From Myxococcales bacterium (GTDB lineage: Bacteria; Myxococcota_A; Bradymonadia; UBA7976; UBA1532), in contig JACKDL010000001.1 of assembly GCA_020633555.1 (NCBI GenBank), positions 372,001 through 436,000 on the forward strand: a stretch of 64,000 nucleotides of DNA, written 5' to 3'. Positions within the stretch are counted from its first letter, which is position 1; each line of letters starts with the position of its first letter. Shown here in pieces: positions 1-7,744 of the stretch. The translations under genes and the position numbers were made by a program. The notes below the pieces were generated by a model, which was given only the letters and a program-made list of their open reading frames with translations, was not told where the DNA came from and did no database searches.

Positions 1-471
1 CCCACGGCGTGGACCGCGCGGGCCGACTCCGTGACCTTCTGCCTGTCGAAGGGGCTGGGGGCGCCGGTGGGGTCGGTGCTGTGCGGGTCCGAGGGCTTCA
101 TCCGGCGGGCCCACCGCTACCGGAAGATGCTGGGCGGGGGGATGCGGCAGGCGGGGGTGTTGGCCGCGGCGGGCCTGCATGCGCTGGAGCATCACCTGGA
201 TGATCTGGCCCACGACCACCGCCGGGCCCGCGCGCTGGCCGAGGCCTTGGCCGGGCTGCCCGGGGTCAGCCTTGATTCGGCGGCGGTGCAGACCAACATC
301 GTCATCTTCACCCTGACGGGCATGACCCCCCAGGCCCTGTGCGCCGCGGTGGCGCCGGCCGTGCGGGTGCTGCCCTTTGGCCCGCAGCAGGTGCGCGCCG
401 TGTTCCACCGCGACGTGGACGATGACGGCCTGGCCCGCGCCATCGCGGCGTTCCAACGTGCGCTGGGGTGA
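1..471 (+). CDS. ltaE: Low-specificity L-threonine aldolase, C-terminal part (5' end outside window)
   Basis: PLP-dependent beta-eliminating aldolase that cleaves L-threonine or L-allo-threonine to glycine and acetaldehyde in the cytoplasm. The frame is open from base 1, so only about 156 C-terminal residues are visible. The segment LSKGLGAPVGS contains the PLP-binding lysine (codon 49-51) in its normal context. The C-terminal small domain ends with a RAVFHRDVDDD-type strand typical of this family. The stop lies inside the start region of the next gene (14-base overlap), so it may be co-transcribed with the lipid-transport operon, although the enzyme has no obvious role in it. Family assignment is firm; substrate preference (threonine versus allo-threonine) cannot be read from the fragment. 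Confidence 0.85.
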   Translation, partial: PTAWTARADSVTFCLSKGLGAPVGSVLCGSEGFIRRAHRYRKMLGGGMRQAGVLAAAGLHALEHHLDDLAHDHRRARALAEALAGLPGVSLDSAAVQTNIVIFTLTGMTPQALCAAVAPAVRVLPFGPQQVRAVFHRDVDDDGLARAIAAFQRALG

Positions 472-1549
472 GGTGCTGATCCTGGCGCTCGCCTTCGCCG
501 CCGGCTGCGGTGGGCAGGTGGGCGAGCGCGCTCGGACCCGGCGGGCGCTGGACGCGCGCTATGCCCAGGCCGAGCGGGCGCTCGCCCAAGGCCGCCTGGA
601 TGAGGCGGCGCGGGCCTTCGAGGCGCTGGCCCGTGACGATCAACACCCAGAGGATCGCGACCTGGCGCGCTACCGGTTGGCCCGCATCGCTGAGGCGGAG
701 GGCCGGCCCGTCGAGGCCCGGCAGCGGCTGGAGGCGCTGGTGGCCGAGGGCACGCCGGAGCGGGCGGCGCTGGCGCGGCTGCAGCTCGCGGGGCAGGGGG
801 GCGAGCCGGCGCTGCGGGCGCTGGCCGAGGCCTTCCCCGACACCGTGGCGGCCGACAAGGCCGTGAAGCGGGTGGCCCTCGGCGCCGAGGGCGACGGGGC
901 GGGGGACGACAGCGACCGGGCGGCCTGGCTGCAGACGCTGGCGGATCGCCACCCCGACGCGGCGGTCGCCGACAACGCCCTGTGGTGGAAGGCCCACCTC
1001 GAGATCGAGCGCCTGGGCGACCTGCCCGCGGCGCGCGCCACCCTGCGGGCGCTCATCGCGCGCTGGCCGGAGTCGGCCCTGGTGGACGACGCCTTGTGGC
1101 TGCTGGCGGCCTTGTACCGGCGGGTGGGCGCCTTCGACGAGGCGGCGCGCACCTACGAGGCGCTGCTGGACTACCGCAACGACACCAGCTTCCTGGTGGG
1201 CAGCTACCGCAGCGCGCGCCTGGACGACGCGGCCCTGTGGGCGGGGCGGGTCCGCCACCACGGGCTGCGGGACTTCGCCGGCGCGGCGGCGGCCTACGAG
1301 CGCCTGCTGGCGGACTTCGACAGCAGCGTGCTGCGGGACGATGCCCTGTGGGGGCTCGCCCAGGCTCGGGCGGCGGGGGGTGATCCGGCCGGGGCTCGGG
1401 GTGCCGTCGCCCGGCTCCTGGCGCACCACCCTGGGTCGCGGCACGCCGCGTCGGCGAGGGCGCTGGCCCAGGATCCGCGCCCCGAGGCGGCCCCCGCCGA
1501 TCCGGCCCTGCTGTGGGTGCGGCTGGGCGAGACCCTGGAGGGCCGATGA
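458..1549 (+). CDS. TPR-repeat lipoprotein at head of Mla-like operon
   Basis: Predicted 363-residue lipoprotein. I chose the GTG at 458 because it gives a compact signal peptide (MRWGEVLILALAFAAGC) ending in a lipobox with Cys near residue 17; longer in-frame starts would add a non-secretory leader read across the aldolase gene. The mature part is almost entirely helical Ala/Arg/Leu-rich TPR-like repeats, with repeated DDALWWLAALY/DNALWWKAH-type helices, resembling periplasmic TPR scaffolds such as YbgF/CpoB or BamD. Its stop overlaps the ATG of the downstream ATPase (ATGA), so it is translationally coupled to the transporter. It may be an outer-membrane or periplasmic partner of the lipid transporter; that role is inference from context. 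Confidence 0.75.
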   Translation: MRWGEVLILALAFAAGCGGQVGERARTRRALDARYAQAERALAQGRLDEAARAFEALARDDQHPEDRDLARYRLARIAEAEGRPVEARQRLEALVAEGTPERAALARLQLAGQGGEPALRALAEAFPDTVAADKAVKRVALGAEGDGAGDDSDRAAWLQTLADRHPDAAVADNALWWKAHLEIERLGDLPAARATLRALIARWPESALVDDALWLLAALYRRVGAFDEAARTYEALLDYRNDTSFLVGSYRSARLDDAALWAGRVRHHGLRDFAGAAAAYERLLADFDSSVLRDDALWGLAQARAAGGDPAGARGAVARLLAHHPGSRHAASARALAQDPRPEAAPADPALLWVRLGETLEGR

Positions 1550-2292
1550 TCCGGGTGGAGGGTCTGACCCACGCCTTCGACGGTGTGCCCGCGCTGCGGG
1601 ACGTGGCGCTGCAGGTGCCCACCGGGGGCACGCTGGGGCTCATCGGGCCCGGCGGCGCGGGCAAGAGCCTGGTGCTGAAGGCCCTGTGCGGGCTGCTGCG
1701 CCCCGACGCCGGGCGCATCTGGCTCGACGACGACGAGGTCACCGCCCTGGGCGAGCGGGCGCTCATGCGGGTCCGCGCCAAGATCGGCATGGTCTTCCAG
1801 AACTACGCGCTGTTCGATTACCTGACGGTGGGCGAGAACATCGGCTTCCCGCTCACCCGCCTGGGGGACGCCTCGGCCGCCGACATCGCGGCGAAGGTGG
1901 CGCTGCGGCTGGCGCAGGTGCACCTGCCGGGGATCGAGGCGCGCTTCCCGGGCGAGCTGTCGGGCGGCATGAAGAAGCGGGTCTGCGTGGCCCGGGCCAC
2001 CGTCCATGATCCGCCGTTCCTGCTGTGCGACGACCCCACCGCCGGGCTGGATCCGGTGACCACCAACCGGATCTTCGGGCTGCTGAAGGCGCTGCAGGCC
2101 GAGCATGGTGCCACGCTGCTCATCGTGAGCCACGAGGTGGCGGCGCTGGCCCCCTTGTGTGACCGCTTCGTCATGTTGCGGGCCGGCCAGGTGGTGTTCG
2201 ACGGGCCGCCGGATCAGGCCCATACGGCCGAGGACCCCGAGGTGCGGGCCTTTGTGGGGCAGGCGCCGGTCTTCGCCGAGGCGGGCGCTTGA
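1546..2292 (+). CDS. Mla-type ABC transporter ATPase, subunit A (catalytic Glu replaced by Asp)
   Basis: 248-residue nucleotide-binding subunit of an MCE-type lipid transporter, acting at the inner face of the cytoplasmic membrane. It shows Walker A GPGGAGKS (residues 34-41), a Q-loop (VFQ, Gln85), a consensus signature LSGGM (138-142), Walker B ending CDDP, a D-loop (AGLDP) and an H-loop His in IVSHE. The residue after the Walker B Asp is normally the catalytic Glu; here residue 163 is Asp (codon 2032-2034). The second ATPase of the operon (3805-4548) keeps that Glu but has a broken signature, so the two probably form an asymmetric heterodimer. The ATG at 1546 overlaps the upstream stop. Closest known family: MlaF/Ttg2A. 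Confidence 0.9.
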   Translation: MIRVEGLTHAFDGVPALRDVALQVPTGGTLGLIGPGGAGKSLVLKALCGLLRPDAGRIWLDDDEVTALGERALMRVRAKIGMVFQNYALFDYLTVGENIGFPLTRLGDASAADIAAKVALRLAQVHLPGIEARFPGELSGGMKKRVCVARATVHDPPFLLCDDPTAGLDPVTTNRIFGLLKALQAEHGATLLIVSHEVAALAPLCDRFVMLRAGQVVFDGPPDQAHTAEDPEVRAFVGQAPVFAEAGA

Positions 2293-3059
2293 TGGGGCTC
2301 GTCGCGCGCGTCGGCGCCTGGTTCCTGGGCATCGCGGCGGTGGTGGGGCAGCTCACGCTGTTCGCCGGGCAGGTGGCCCGCGCCACGTTGCGGCCGCGCC
2401 TGGATGGTCTGGAGACCTGGCACAACCTGTACCGGGTGGGGGTGAAGAGCCTGCCCATCGTGGCGGTGACTGCCCTGTTCGCGGGCGCCATCACCGTGGT
2501 GCAGGTGGGCGCCTACGTGGTGAAGCTGCGCGCCTACGAGGTGGTGGGCTGGGGCTTCGGCTTCAGCGTCTTTCGCGAGATCGGGCCCTTGCTCATCGGG
2601 CTGATGTTCTCGGGCCGCGTGGGGGCCAACAACACGGCCGAGCTGGGCACCATGACCGTGACCGAGCAGGTGGACGCCCTGCGGGCGCTGGCCATCGACC
2701 CCATCGACTACCTGGTGATGCCGCGGGTCTTCGCCATGCTGGCGATGATGGCGGCGCTGACGGTCATCGGCGACGTGGCGGCCATCGTGGGCGGGGTGGC
2801 CACGGCCTATGGGCTCATCGGGGTGGACCCCTACGTCTTCTGGAACTCCTTCACCGAGTACGTGGCGCTCGCCGACTTCCTGAACGGGCTGGCCAAGAGC
2901 ACCGTGTTCGGACTGCTCATCGGCGTCGTGAGCTGCGGCTTCGGGCTGAACGTGCGCGGGGGGGCGCCGGGCGTGGGGCGGGCGGTCAACGCCAGCGTGG
3001 TGGCCAGCGCCGTGGGCATCTTTGTCGTGGACTACTTCCTGACGTGGTTGCTCCAGTGA
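2292..3059 (+). CDS. MlaE-type permease, copy 1
   Basis: 255-residue integral membrane permease of the MlaE/YrbE family. It has an amphipathic N-terminus followed by about five to six hydrophobic segments. The family's conserved cytoplasmic motif VTEQVDALRALAIDPIDYLVMPR is clearly present at about residues 120-142. The ATG at 2292 overlaps the preceding stop (TGATG). The TTG three bases earlier is a less likely start. It lies between its cognate ATPase and a second, divergent MlaE copy, which suggests a heterodimeric permease rather than the homodimer of E. coli MlaE. The presumed role is extracting or inserting phospholipid or another lipid at the inner membrane for transfer through the MCE protein encoded last in the operon. 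Confidence 0.88.
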   Translation: MGLVARVGAWFLGIAAVVGQLTLFAGQVARATLRPRLDGLETWHNLYRVGVKSLPIVAVTALFAGAITVVQVGAYVVKLRAYEVVGWGFGFSVFREIGPLLIGLMFSGRVGANNTAELGTMTVTEQVDALRALAIDPIDYLVMPRVFAMLAMMAALTVIGDVAAIVGGVATAYGLIGVDPYVFWNSFTEYVALADFLNGLAKSTVFGLLIGVVSCGFGLNVRGGAPGVGRAVNASVVASAVGIFVVDYFLTWLLQ

Positions 3060-3808
3060 TGCTCCGTCGCGTGCGTCGCCAGGTGGCCGACACCCTGCGG
3101 GTGGGGGCCATGACCCTGTACTACCTGGCGCGGGGGCAGCGGCAGCGCGGGGCGGTGCTTGCGCAGATGTTCGAGGTGGGCAACCGCTCGGTGGTCTTCA
3201 CCGTGCTCACCCTGGGGTTCCTGGGCGCCATCATCACCCTGCAGGCGGGCTTCCAGGCGCTGCGCATCATCGGGGACACCTCGCTGGTGGGCCCGCAGAG
3301 CTTGCCACTGCTGGTGCGGCAGCTCGGGCCCACGCTCACGGGGCTCATGGTGGCCACCCGGGTGGGCACGGGGATCGCCGCCGAGGTGGGCAGCATGGTG
3401 GTCACCGAGCAGGTGGACGCCTTGCGCATGAACAACGCGCCGCCGGTGGACTACCTGATCAAGCCGCGCTTTGTGGCCTGCCTGGTGATGATCCCGGCGC
3501 TGACGGTGGTGGGCATCGCCTCGGCCTTCGTGGCGGGCATGTTCACCGCCCAGGCGGCCTTCCACACCCAGCCGGCGGTGTACGCGCGCTTCGACGTGGT
3601 GAAGCTGAGCGACCTGGCCGAGGGCTTGAGCAAGGCCGTCGCCTTCGGGGCCGTGATTCCCATCATCGCAGGCGCGAGCGGCCTGATGGCCCGGGGCGGG
3701 AGCGCCGGGGTCGGCGAGGCCACCACCCGGGCCGTGGTGTACTCGAGCCTGGCGGTGATCGTCCTGGACTTCGTCCTGGGCGGCCTGGCCTTTCTGGTGT
3801 TCGCGTGA
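3059..3808 (+). CDS. MlaE-type permease, copy 2
   Basis: 249-residue second MlaE-family permease, with the same topology and the family motif VTEQVDALRMNNAPPVDYLIKPR. In copy 1 the sequence after EQVDALR is A-L-A-I-D-P, here it is M-N-N-A-P-P, so the copies are old paralogues rather than a recent duplication. The basic N-terminus (MLRRVRRQ) favours a cytoplasmic start. The ATG at 3059 overlaps the upstream stop by one base and its own stop overlaps the GTG of the next ATPase (GTGA), so all five transporter genes are translationally chained. It probably pairs with copy 1 to form a heteromeric lipid permease. Confidence 0.88.
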   Translation: MLRRVRRQVADTLRVGAMTLYYLARGQRQRGAVLAQMFEVGNRSVVFTVLTLGFLGAIITLQAGFQALRIIGDTSLVGPQSLPLLVRQLGPTLTGLMVATRVGTGIAAEVGSMVVTEQVDALRMNNAPPVDYLIKPRFVACLVMIPALTVVGIASAFVAGMFTAQAAFHTQPAVYARFDVVKLSDLAEGLSKAVAFGAVIPIIAGASGLMARGGSAGVGEATTRAVVYSSLAVIVLDFVLGGLAFLVFA

Positions 3809-4548
3809 TCGAGTTCATCGACGTCCACAAAGCCTTTGGCGACAAGGTCGTGCTGGCGGGTGTGACCCTGACCGTCGAGCCGGGCTCGGTGGTGTTCATC
3901 ATCGGCAAGAGCGGCGCGGGCAAGAGCGTCCTGGTGAAGCACCTGGTGGGCCTGATCCGCCCCGACGGCGGCGAGATCCGCTTCGAGGGGCAGGCCATCA
4001 GCGCCTTCGCGGAGCGCGACTTCTATCCGCTCCGCAAGCGCTGCGCGATGGTGTTCCAGCACAGCACCCTGTTCGACAGCATGACTCTGCTGGACAACGT
4101 GGCGCTGCCGCTGCGCAAGCACCAGCGCCTGGGGCAGGCGGCGGCCCGCGAGGGGGCCATGGCCCGCCTGGCGCAGGTGCGCATGGACCACCTGGCGCAG
4201 CGCATGCCAGGCGACATCGGCGACGGGCTGCGCAAGCGGGTGGCCATCGCGCGGGCGCTGACGCTGGATCCCGAGTATGTGATCTTCGACGAACCCACCA
4301 CGGGCCTGGATCCGGTGAGCGCCCGCCACGTGGACGCCTTGATCCGGCAGCTCAGCGACGAGCTGGGCGTCAGCAGCCTGGTGGTCAGCCACGATCTGCG
4401 CAGCATCTTCGGGGTCGCTGACCGGATCGTCATGCTGTACCAGGGCAAGGTGCGCCTGGACGGCACCCCCGGGGACTTCCGGGCGAGCGTGGATCCCGTG
4501 ATCCGCCAGTTCGTGCGAGGCTTGGCCGAAGGGCCCATGGAGCTGTGA
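3805..4548 (+). CDS. Mla-type ABC transporter ATPase, subunit B (degenerate signature motif)
   Basis: 247-residue MlaF-family ATPase starting at GTG 3805, which overlaps the permease stop. It has Walker A GKSGAGKS (34-41), Q-loop Gln85, an intact Walker B with catalytic Glu (FDEP, Glu163), D-loop TGLDP and an H-loop His in VVSHD. The ABC signature, expected as LSGG at residues 138-142, reads IGDGL (bases 4216-4230). It aligns without gaps through residue 165 with the ATPase at 1546-2292, which has the reciprocal pattern. If they dimerise, one ATP site combines this intact Walker A/B with the partner's intact LSGGM and should be active, while the other combines two non-consensus halves. The asymmetry is read directly from sequence; heterodimer formation is inferred. 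Confidence 0.9.
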   Translation: MIEFIDVHKAFGDKVVLAGVTLTVEPGSVVFIIGKSGAGKSVLVKHLVGLIRPDGGEIRFEGQAISAFAERDFYPLRKRCAMVFQHSTLFDSMTLLDNVALPLRKHQRLGQAAAREGAMARLAQVRMDHLAQRMPGDIGDGLRKRVAIARALTLDPEYVIFDEPTTGLDPVSARHVDALIRQLSDELGVSSLVVSHDLRSIFGVADRIVMLYQGKVRLDGTPGDFRASVDPVIRQFVRGLAEGPMEL

Positions 4549-5597
4549 TGGCCGGACGGATGCTCGAGGCGAAGGTGGGGGCCCTGGTCATCGTGGCGGT
4601 GACGCTGCTCATCGGCTTCGTGGTCCTGCTGGGCAACGTGTCGGTCGGGGCCCGGCGGATCCTGCACGTGGAGTTTGCCGACTCGGGCTCCATGCTCGCG
4701 GGCGCGCCGGTGAAGATCGCGGGGGTCCGCGCGGGGCGGGTCGAGGCGGTGGAGTTCCTGGTGGCGCGGGACGCCCGCCGCTCGGCGCCGCGCTTCAAGG
4801 GCGAGCCGCCCATCAACGTGCGGGTGACCCTGGCCATCGACGAGGCCATGGCGCCCTCGGTCCGGCAGGACAGCCAGTTCATCATCACCACCCAGGGCGT
4901 TTTGGGGGAGAAGTACCTGGAGATCGTGCCGGGCACCGGCGGATCCCCCGAGTGGGCGGCGGACAGCGACATCCGGGGCAGCGATCCGCCCCGCGTGGAC
5001 GTGCTGTTCAGCCGCATCGACAGCATCATGGCGCAGGTGCAAGAGGCCCTGTCGGGCGAGGACGGCCAGGTGCGGGTGGGCGAGCTGGTCACCCGCCTGA
5101 CCCGCCTGGTGAAGAACGTCGACGAGCTGCTCGAGCGCAACGGCGACAAGCTGGACGTGGTGTTCGACAACGTGGCGGCGGCCTCGGGGGACGCGCGGCA
5201 GCTCATCGTCAGCCTGAACCGTGGGCTGGGCGACGGCACGGATCTCATCGCCGTGCGCGGCGACCTGAAGCACATCACCGGCGTGGCCGCGAAGGAGATC
5301 GGGCCCACGGTGCAGGTGGCCCGGCGCACCCTGCAGCGCGCCGATGCGGCCCTGGCGACGGTGACCGAGCTGGTCGAGGGCAACCGAGAGCCCATCGCCG
5401 CGACGCTCCAGGGTCTGCCGCCCGTGCTGGCCCGGGCCGAGGCCATCACCCGCGACGTGCAGTACGTCACCGACGGCCTGAAGTCGGGGCGGGGGACGGT
5501 GGGCCAGCTCATCGTGGATCAGGAGATCTACGACGACCTGAAGGAGATGCTGCGGGACCTGAAGCGGCACCCGTGGAAGGTGCTCTGGCGGGAGTAG
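4548..5597 (+). CDS. MCE-domain (MlaD-like) membrane-anchored lipid-binding protein
   Basis: 349-residue protein with a single N-terminal membrane anchor (about residues 7-30) and one MCE domain (about 35-130), recognisable by ADSGSMLAGAPVKIAGVRAGRVEAVEF and GVLGEKYLEI. The C-terminal part (about 150-340) is largely alpha-helical and could form the extended hydrophobic tunnel seen in PqiB- and Mce1-like proteins, longer than in E. coli MlaD (about 183 residues). It is last in the operon; ATG 4548 overlaps the preceding stop. Its function would be a periplasmic conduit or carrier for lipids moving through the MlaFE-like pair. No MlaC (periplasmic shuttle), MlaB (STAS) or MlaA homologue is visible nearby. 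Confidence 0.88.
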   Translation: MAGRMLEAKVGALVIVAVTLLIGFVVLLGNVSVGARRILHVEFADSGSMLAGAPVKIAGVRAGRVEAVEFLVARDARRSAPRFKGEPPINVRVTLAIDEAMAPSVRQDSQFIITTQGVLGEKYLEIVPGTGGSPEWAADSDIRGSDPPRVDVLFSRIDSIMAQVQEALSGEDGQVRVGELVTRLTRLVKNVDELLERNGDKLDVVFDNVAAASGDARQLIVSLNRGLGDGTDLIAVRGDLKHITGVAAKEIGPTVQVARRTLQRADAALATVTELVEGNREPIAATLQGLPPVLARAEAITRDVQYVTDGLKSGRGTVGQLIVDQEIYDDLKEMLRDLKRHPWKVLWRE

Positions 5598-5614
5598 GCG
5601 GGCGGCGCGGCCGG

Positions 5615-7744
5615 CTACAGCTCGGTCACCGCCACGAGCGCGGTGCCGTACAGCTCCCCCCACGCCTCGGCGGCCCGCTGGCGCAGGGCGGCCTCGTCCA
5701 GCGCCGCGAGGGCCTCGAAGACCTCGAGCAGCGCGGCCTGATCGGTCTCGCCGTCGGCGGTGGTCACCGACCGCTCCCCCAGCGCCGCGAAGATGATCCG
5801 CGCCACGTGCGCCAGGTAGTGGCCCCGGCCGTTCAGCGCGAAGGGCGCCAGATGCAGCAGGCCCAGGTGCGGGGGCACGTCGGCGGCCGTGAGCTCGGCG
5901 CAGTAGGCCGACACCTCGCGGTTCACGCGGGCCTGCAGGGCCGGGCTGCGGCCGGGCAGGGCCGCCAGCACGGCGCCCGCCATGGGCATGAGGGGACCGT
6001 CGATTTGATGCTGCAGCTCGTGCCGGTCGGTGAGTCGCGCGATGAGCTCCGCGAGCTGCTCACGGTGGCCGTCGAGCACCCGCACCAGCAGGGCGCCGCA
6101 GCGCACCATGCCGGGGAGGGCGGCGCCGGTCCGTGCCTCGCCGCAGACCGGGGGCTGCTCGCTCGCCCCGTCCAGCAGGTTCTGCTCGAAGTCCCGGATC
6201 TCGGCCAGGTTCACCAGGGCGAAGGGCTGCCGGTCCCGCGAGAAGCCGAGCATGGGTTGCCCCGCTTCGAGCTGATCGAGCCGCTCCACCCGCAGGGTGG
6301 CGAAGCGGGCGCCGTCCGCCTCGAAGCGACGCACGCGGTCCACCCGGTAGCTGCGCATGCGGAAGTGCCGGCGTTTCTCGCCGTCGTGGGCGAAGGTGAG
6401 CACCGACGGATCCAGGTAGTAGGGCAGGCCGGCCTTGCGCGCGGCGGCGTTCACCTCGCCCAGGCGCTCGTGCCAGGCGCGGCCGGCCACGTGCAGGTCG
6501 CGGGCCTCGGTGACCAGCCGCTGGAGGGCCGCGGCCAGCGCGGGGTCGATGGCCTTTGCGGCTTGAACCACCGCGTTGCCCTGCGCCTTCACCTCGATGA
6601 GCGCCTGCCCACCGGTGGTGGCGCGGGCGCGCCGATCCCACTGGTAGCGGGCGCGGTTCCACTGCGGCAGCAGCTCGCCGAACAGGGCGTCGGCCTCGGC
6701 GGTGGGCCCCCCCTGGGCCCACTCGATGCCCTTCGCGGGGGGCCTGGCCAAGGCCCACTGGGCGGCCGATAGCGCTACCAGGACGGCCAGGCCGATGAGG
6801 CCGGGGCGGCGCAGCGCGGGCGGCGGTGCCTCTGGATCGGGGGCCAGCGCGGCGGCCAGCAGGACCTCGAGCGCGGCCGCCAGCAGCCCGACCACCCCGA
6901 CGAACACCACGATCCCCCCGGCGGCGGTGAACACGTCCCAGCCCTCGGGGGCGGTGGGGAGCGCCCGGAAGATGAGCATGGCCAGCATGAGCGGCAGCCC
7001 ATACAGCGCCACGATGGCCACCAGCGGGTTGGCGTCGGGGGCCGGCCGGGCCAGGTGCCAGAGGCCGCCCAAGGCCACGAGCAGTGGCCAGGCCATGAGC
7101 AGCCCGAGGATCCCGTAGCCCACCTGGAACCGCCAGTGTGGCAGGTCGGGGAGCTGCTCGATGATCCGCACCAGCGTGGCCATGGGGGCCTCACCCCGGC
7201 CGGGCCACAGGTAGAACAGCAGGGCGGTGGCCAGGGCGCCCACCAGCACGCCGTGCCCGAGCCGGCGAGTGCGCGGGGCGAAGGTCAGCCCGGCGCCGGC
7301 AGCGGTCAGGGCCAGCGCCGCCAAGGGCAGCCCGGCGCGGCGGCTGAAGCTCTCGGGCAGCGCCGTGACGTCCCAGGCCGTAGCGTCAGCGCCCAGCTTG
7401 ATGAGCACCGCCATGGCGCCCAGCGCCGTCAGCGCCGCGATGGCCAGGTGGGCCGCCCGGGCCAACCGCCAGCGGGCCAGCGCGATGGCGGCGGCGCCCA
7501 GCAGGGGCGCCAGGTAGGCCAGCAGGCCCGCGGCGGGCAGCTCGCCCACCAGATCCCACAGGAACTGGGGTCGGCCTTCGATGACCTCGTAGGGCAGCAA
7601 GCTGGCCAGCCCGACGGCGGCAGGCATCCACCGGGCGCGGGCCCGCAGCCGCAGGGCCGCCTGGTCGAAGGCGTCCACCTCGGCGGGGGCCCCTTCGGCC
7701 ACGAGCGCTGCCGAGCCGGGCGGGTCGGACTCGGGCACGCTCAC
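5615..7744 (-). CDS. Polytopic membrane protein with HELQH zinc-protease-like C-terminal domain
   Basis: 709-residue protein of no family I can name. The first about 330 residues contain roughly eight hydrophobic segments separated by short loops; the remainder (about 335-709) is soluble. In the soluble part H575-E-L-Q-H579 fits the HExxH zinc-binding motif of metalloproteases. About 30 residues later NREVSAYCAEL offers Glu610 or Glu617 as a possible third ligand, as in gluzincins. The GTG start at 7744 overlaps the stop of the upstream beta-propeller gene (GTGA), so the two are translationally coupled and may act together at the envelope. Protease function is inference; the HExxH motif alone can occur by chance, although its context with downstream acidic residues is favourable. 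Confidence 0.6.
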   Translation of the reverse strand: MSVPESDPPGSAALVAEGAPAEVDAFDQAALRLRARARWMPAAVGLASLLPYEVIEGRPQFLWDLVGELPAAGLLAYLAPLLGAAAIALARWRLARAAHLAIAALTALGAMAVLIKLGADATAWDVTALPESFSRRAGLPLAALALTAAGAGLTFAPRTRRLGHGVLVGALATALLFYLWPGRGEAPMATLVRIIEQLPDLPHWRFQVGYGILGLLMAWPLLVALGGLWHLARPAPDANPLVAIVALYGLPLMLAMLIFRALPTAPEGWDVFTAAGGIVVFVGVVGLLAAALEVLLAAALAPDPEAPPPALRRPGLIGLAVLVALSAAQWALARPPAKGIEWAQGGPTAEADALFGELLPQWNRARYQWDRRARATTGGQALIEVKAQGNAVVQAAKAIDPALAAALQRLVTEARDLHVAGRAWHERLGEVNAAARKAGLPYYLDPSVLTFAHDGEKRRHFRMRSYRVDRVRRFEADGARFATLRVERLDQLEAGQPMLGFSRDRQPFALVNLAEIRDFEQNLLDGASEQPPVCGEARTGAALPGMVRCGALLVRVLDGHREQLAELIARLTDRHELQHQIDGPLMPMAGAVLAALPGRSPALQARVNREVSAYCAELTAADVPPHLGLLHLAPFALNGRGHYLAHVARIIFAALGERSVTTADGETDQAALLEVFEALAALDEAALRQRAAEAWGELYGTALVAVTEL

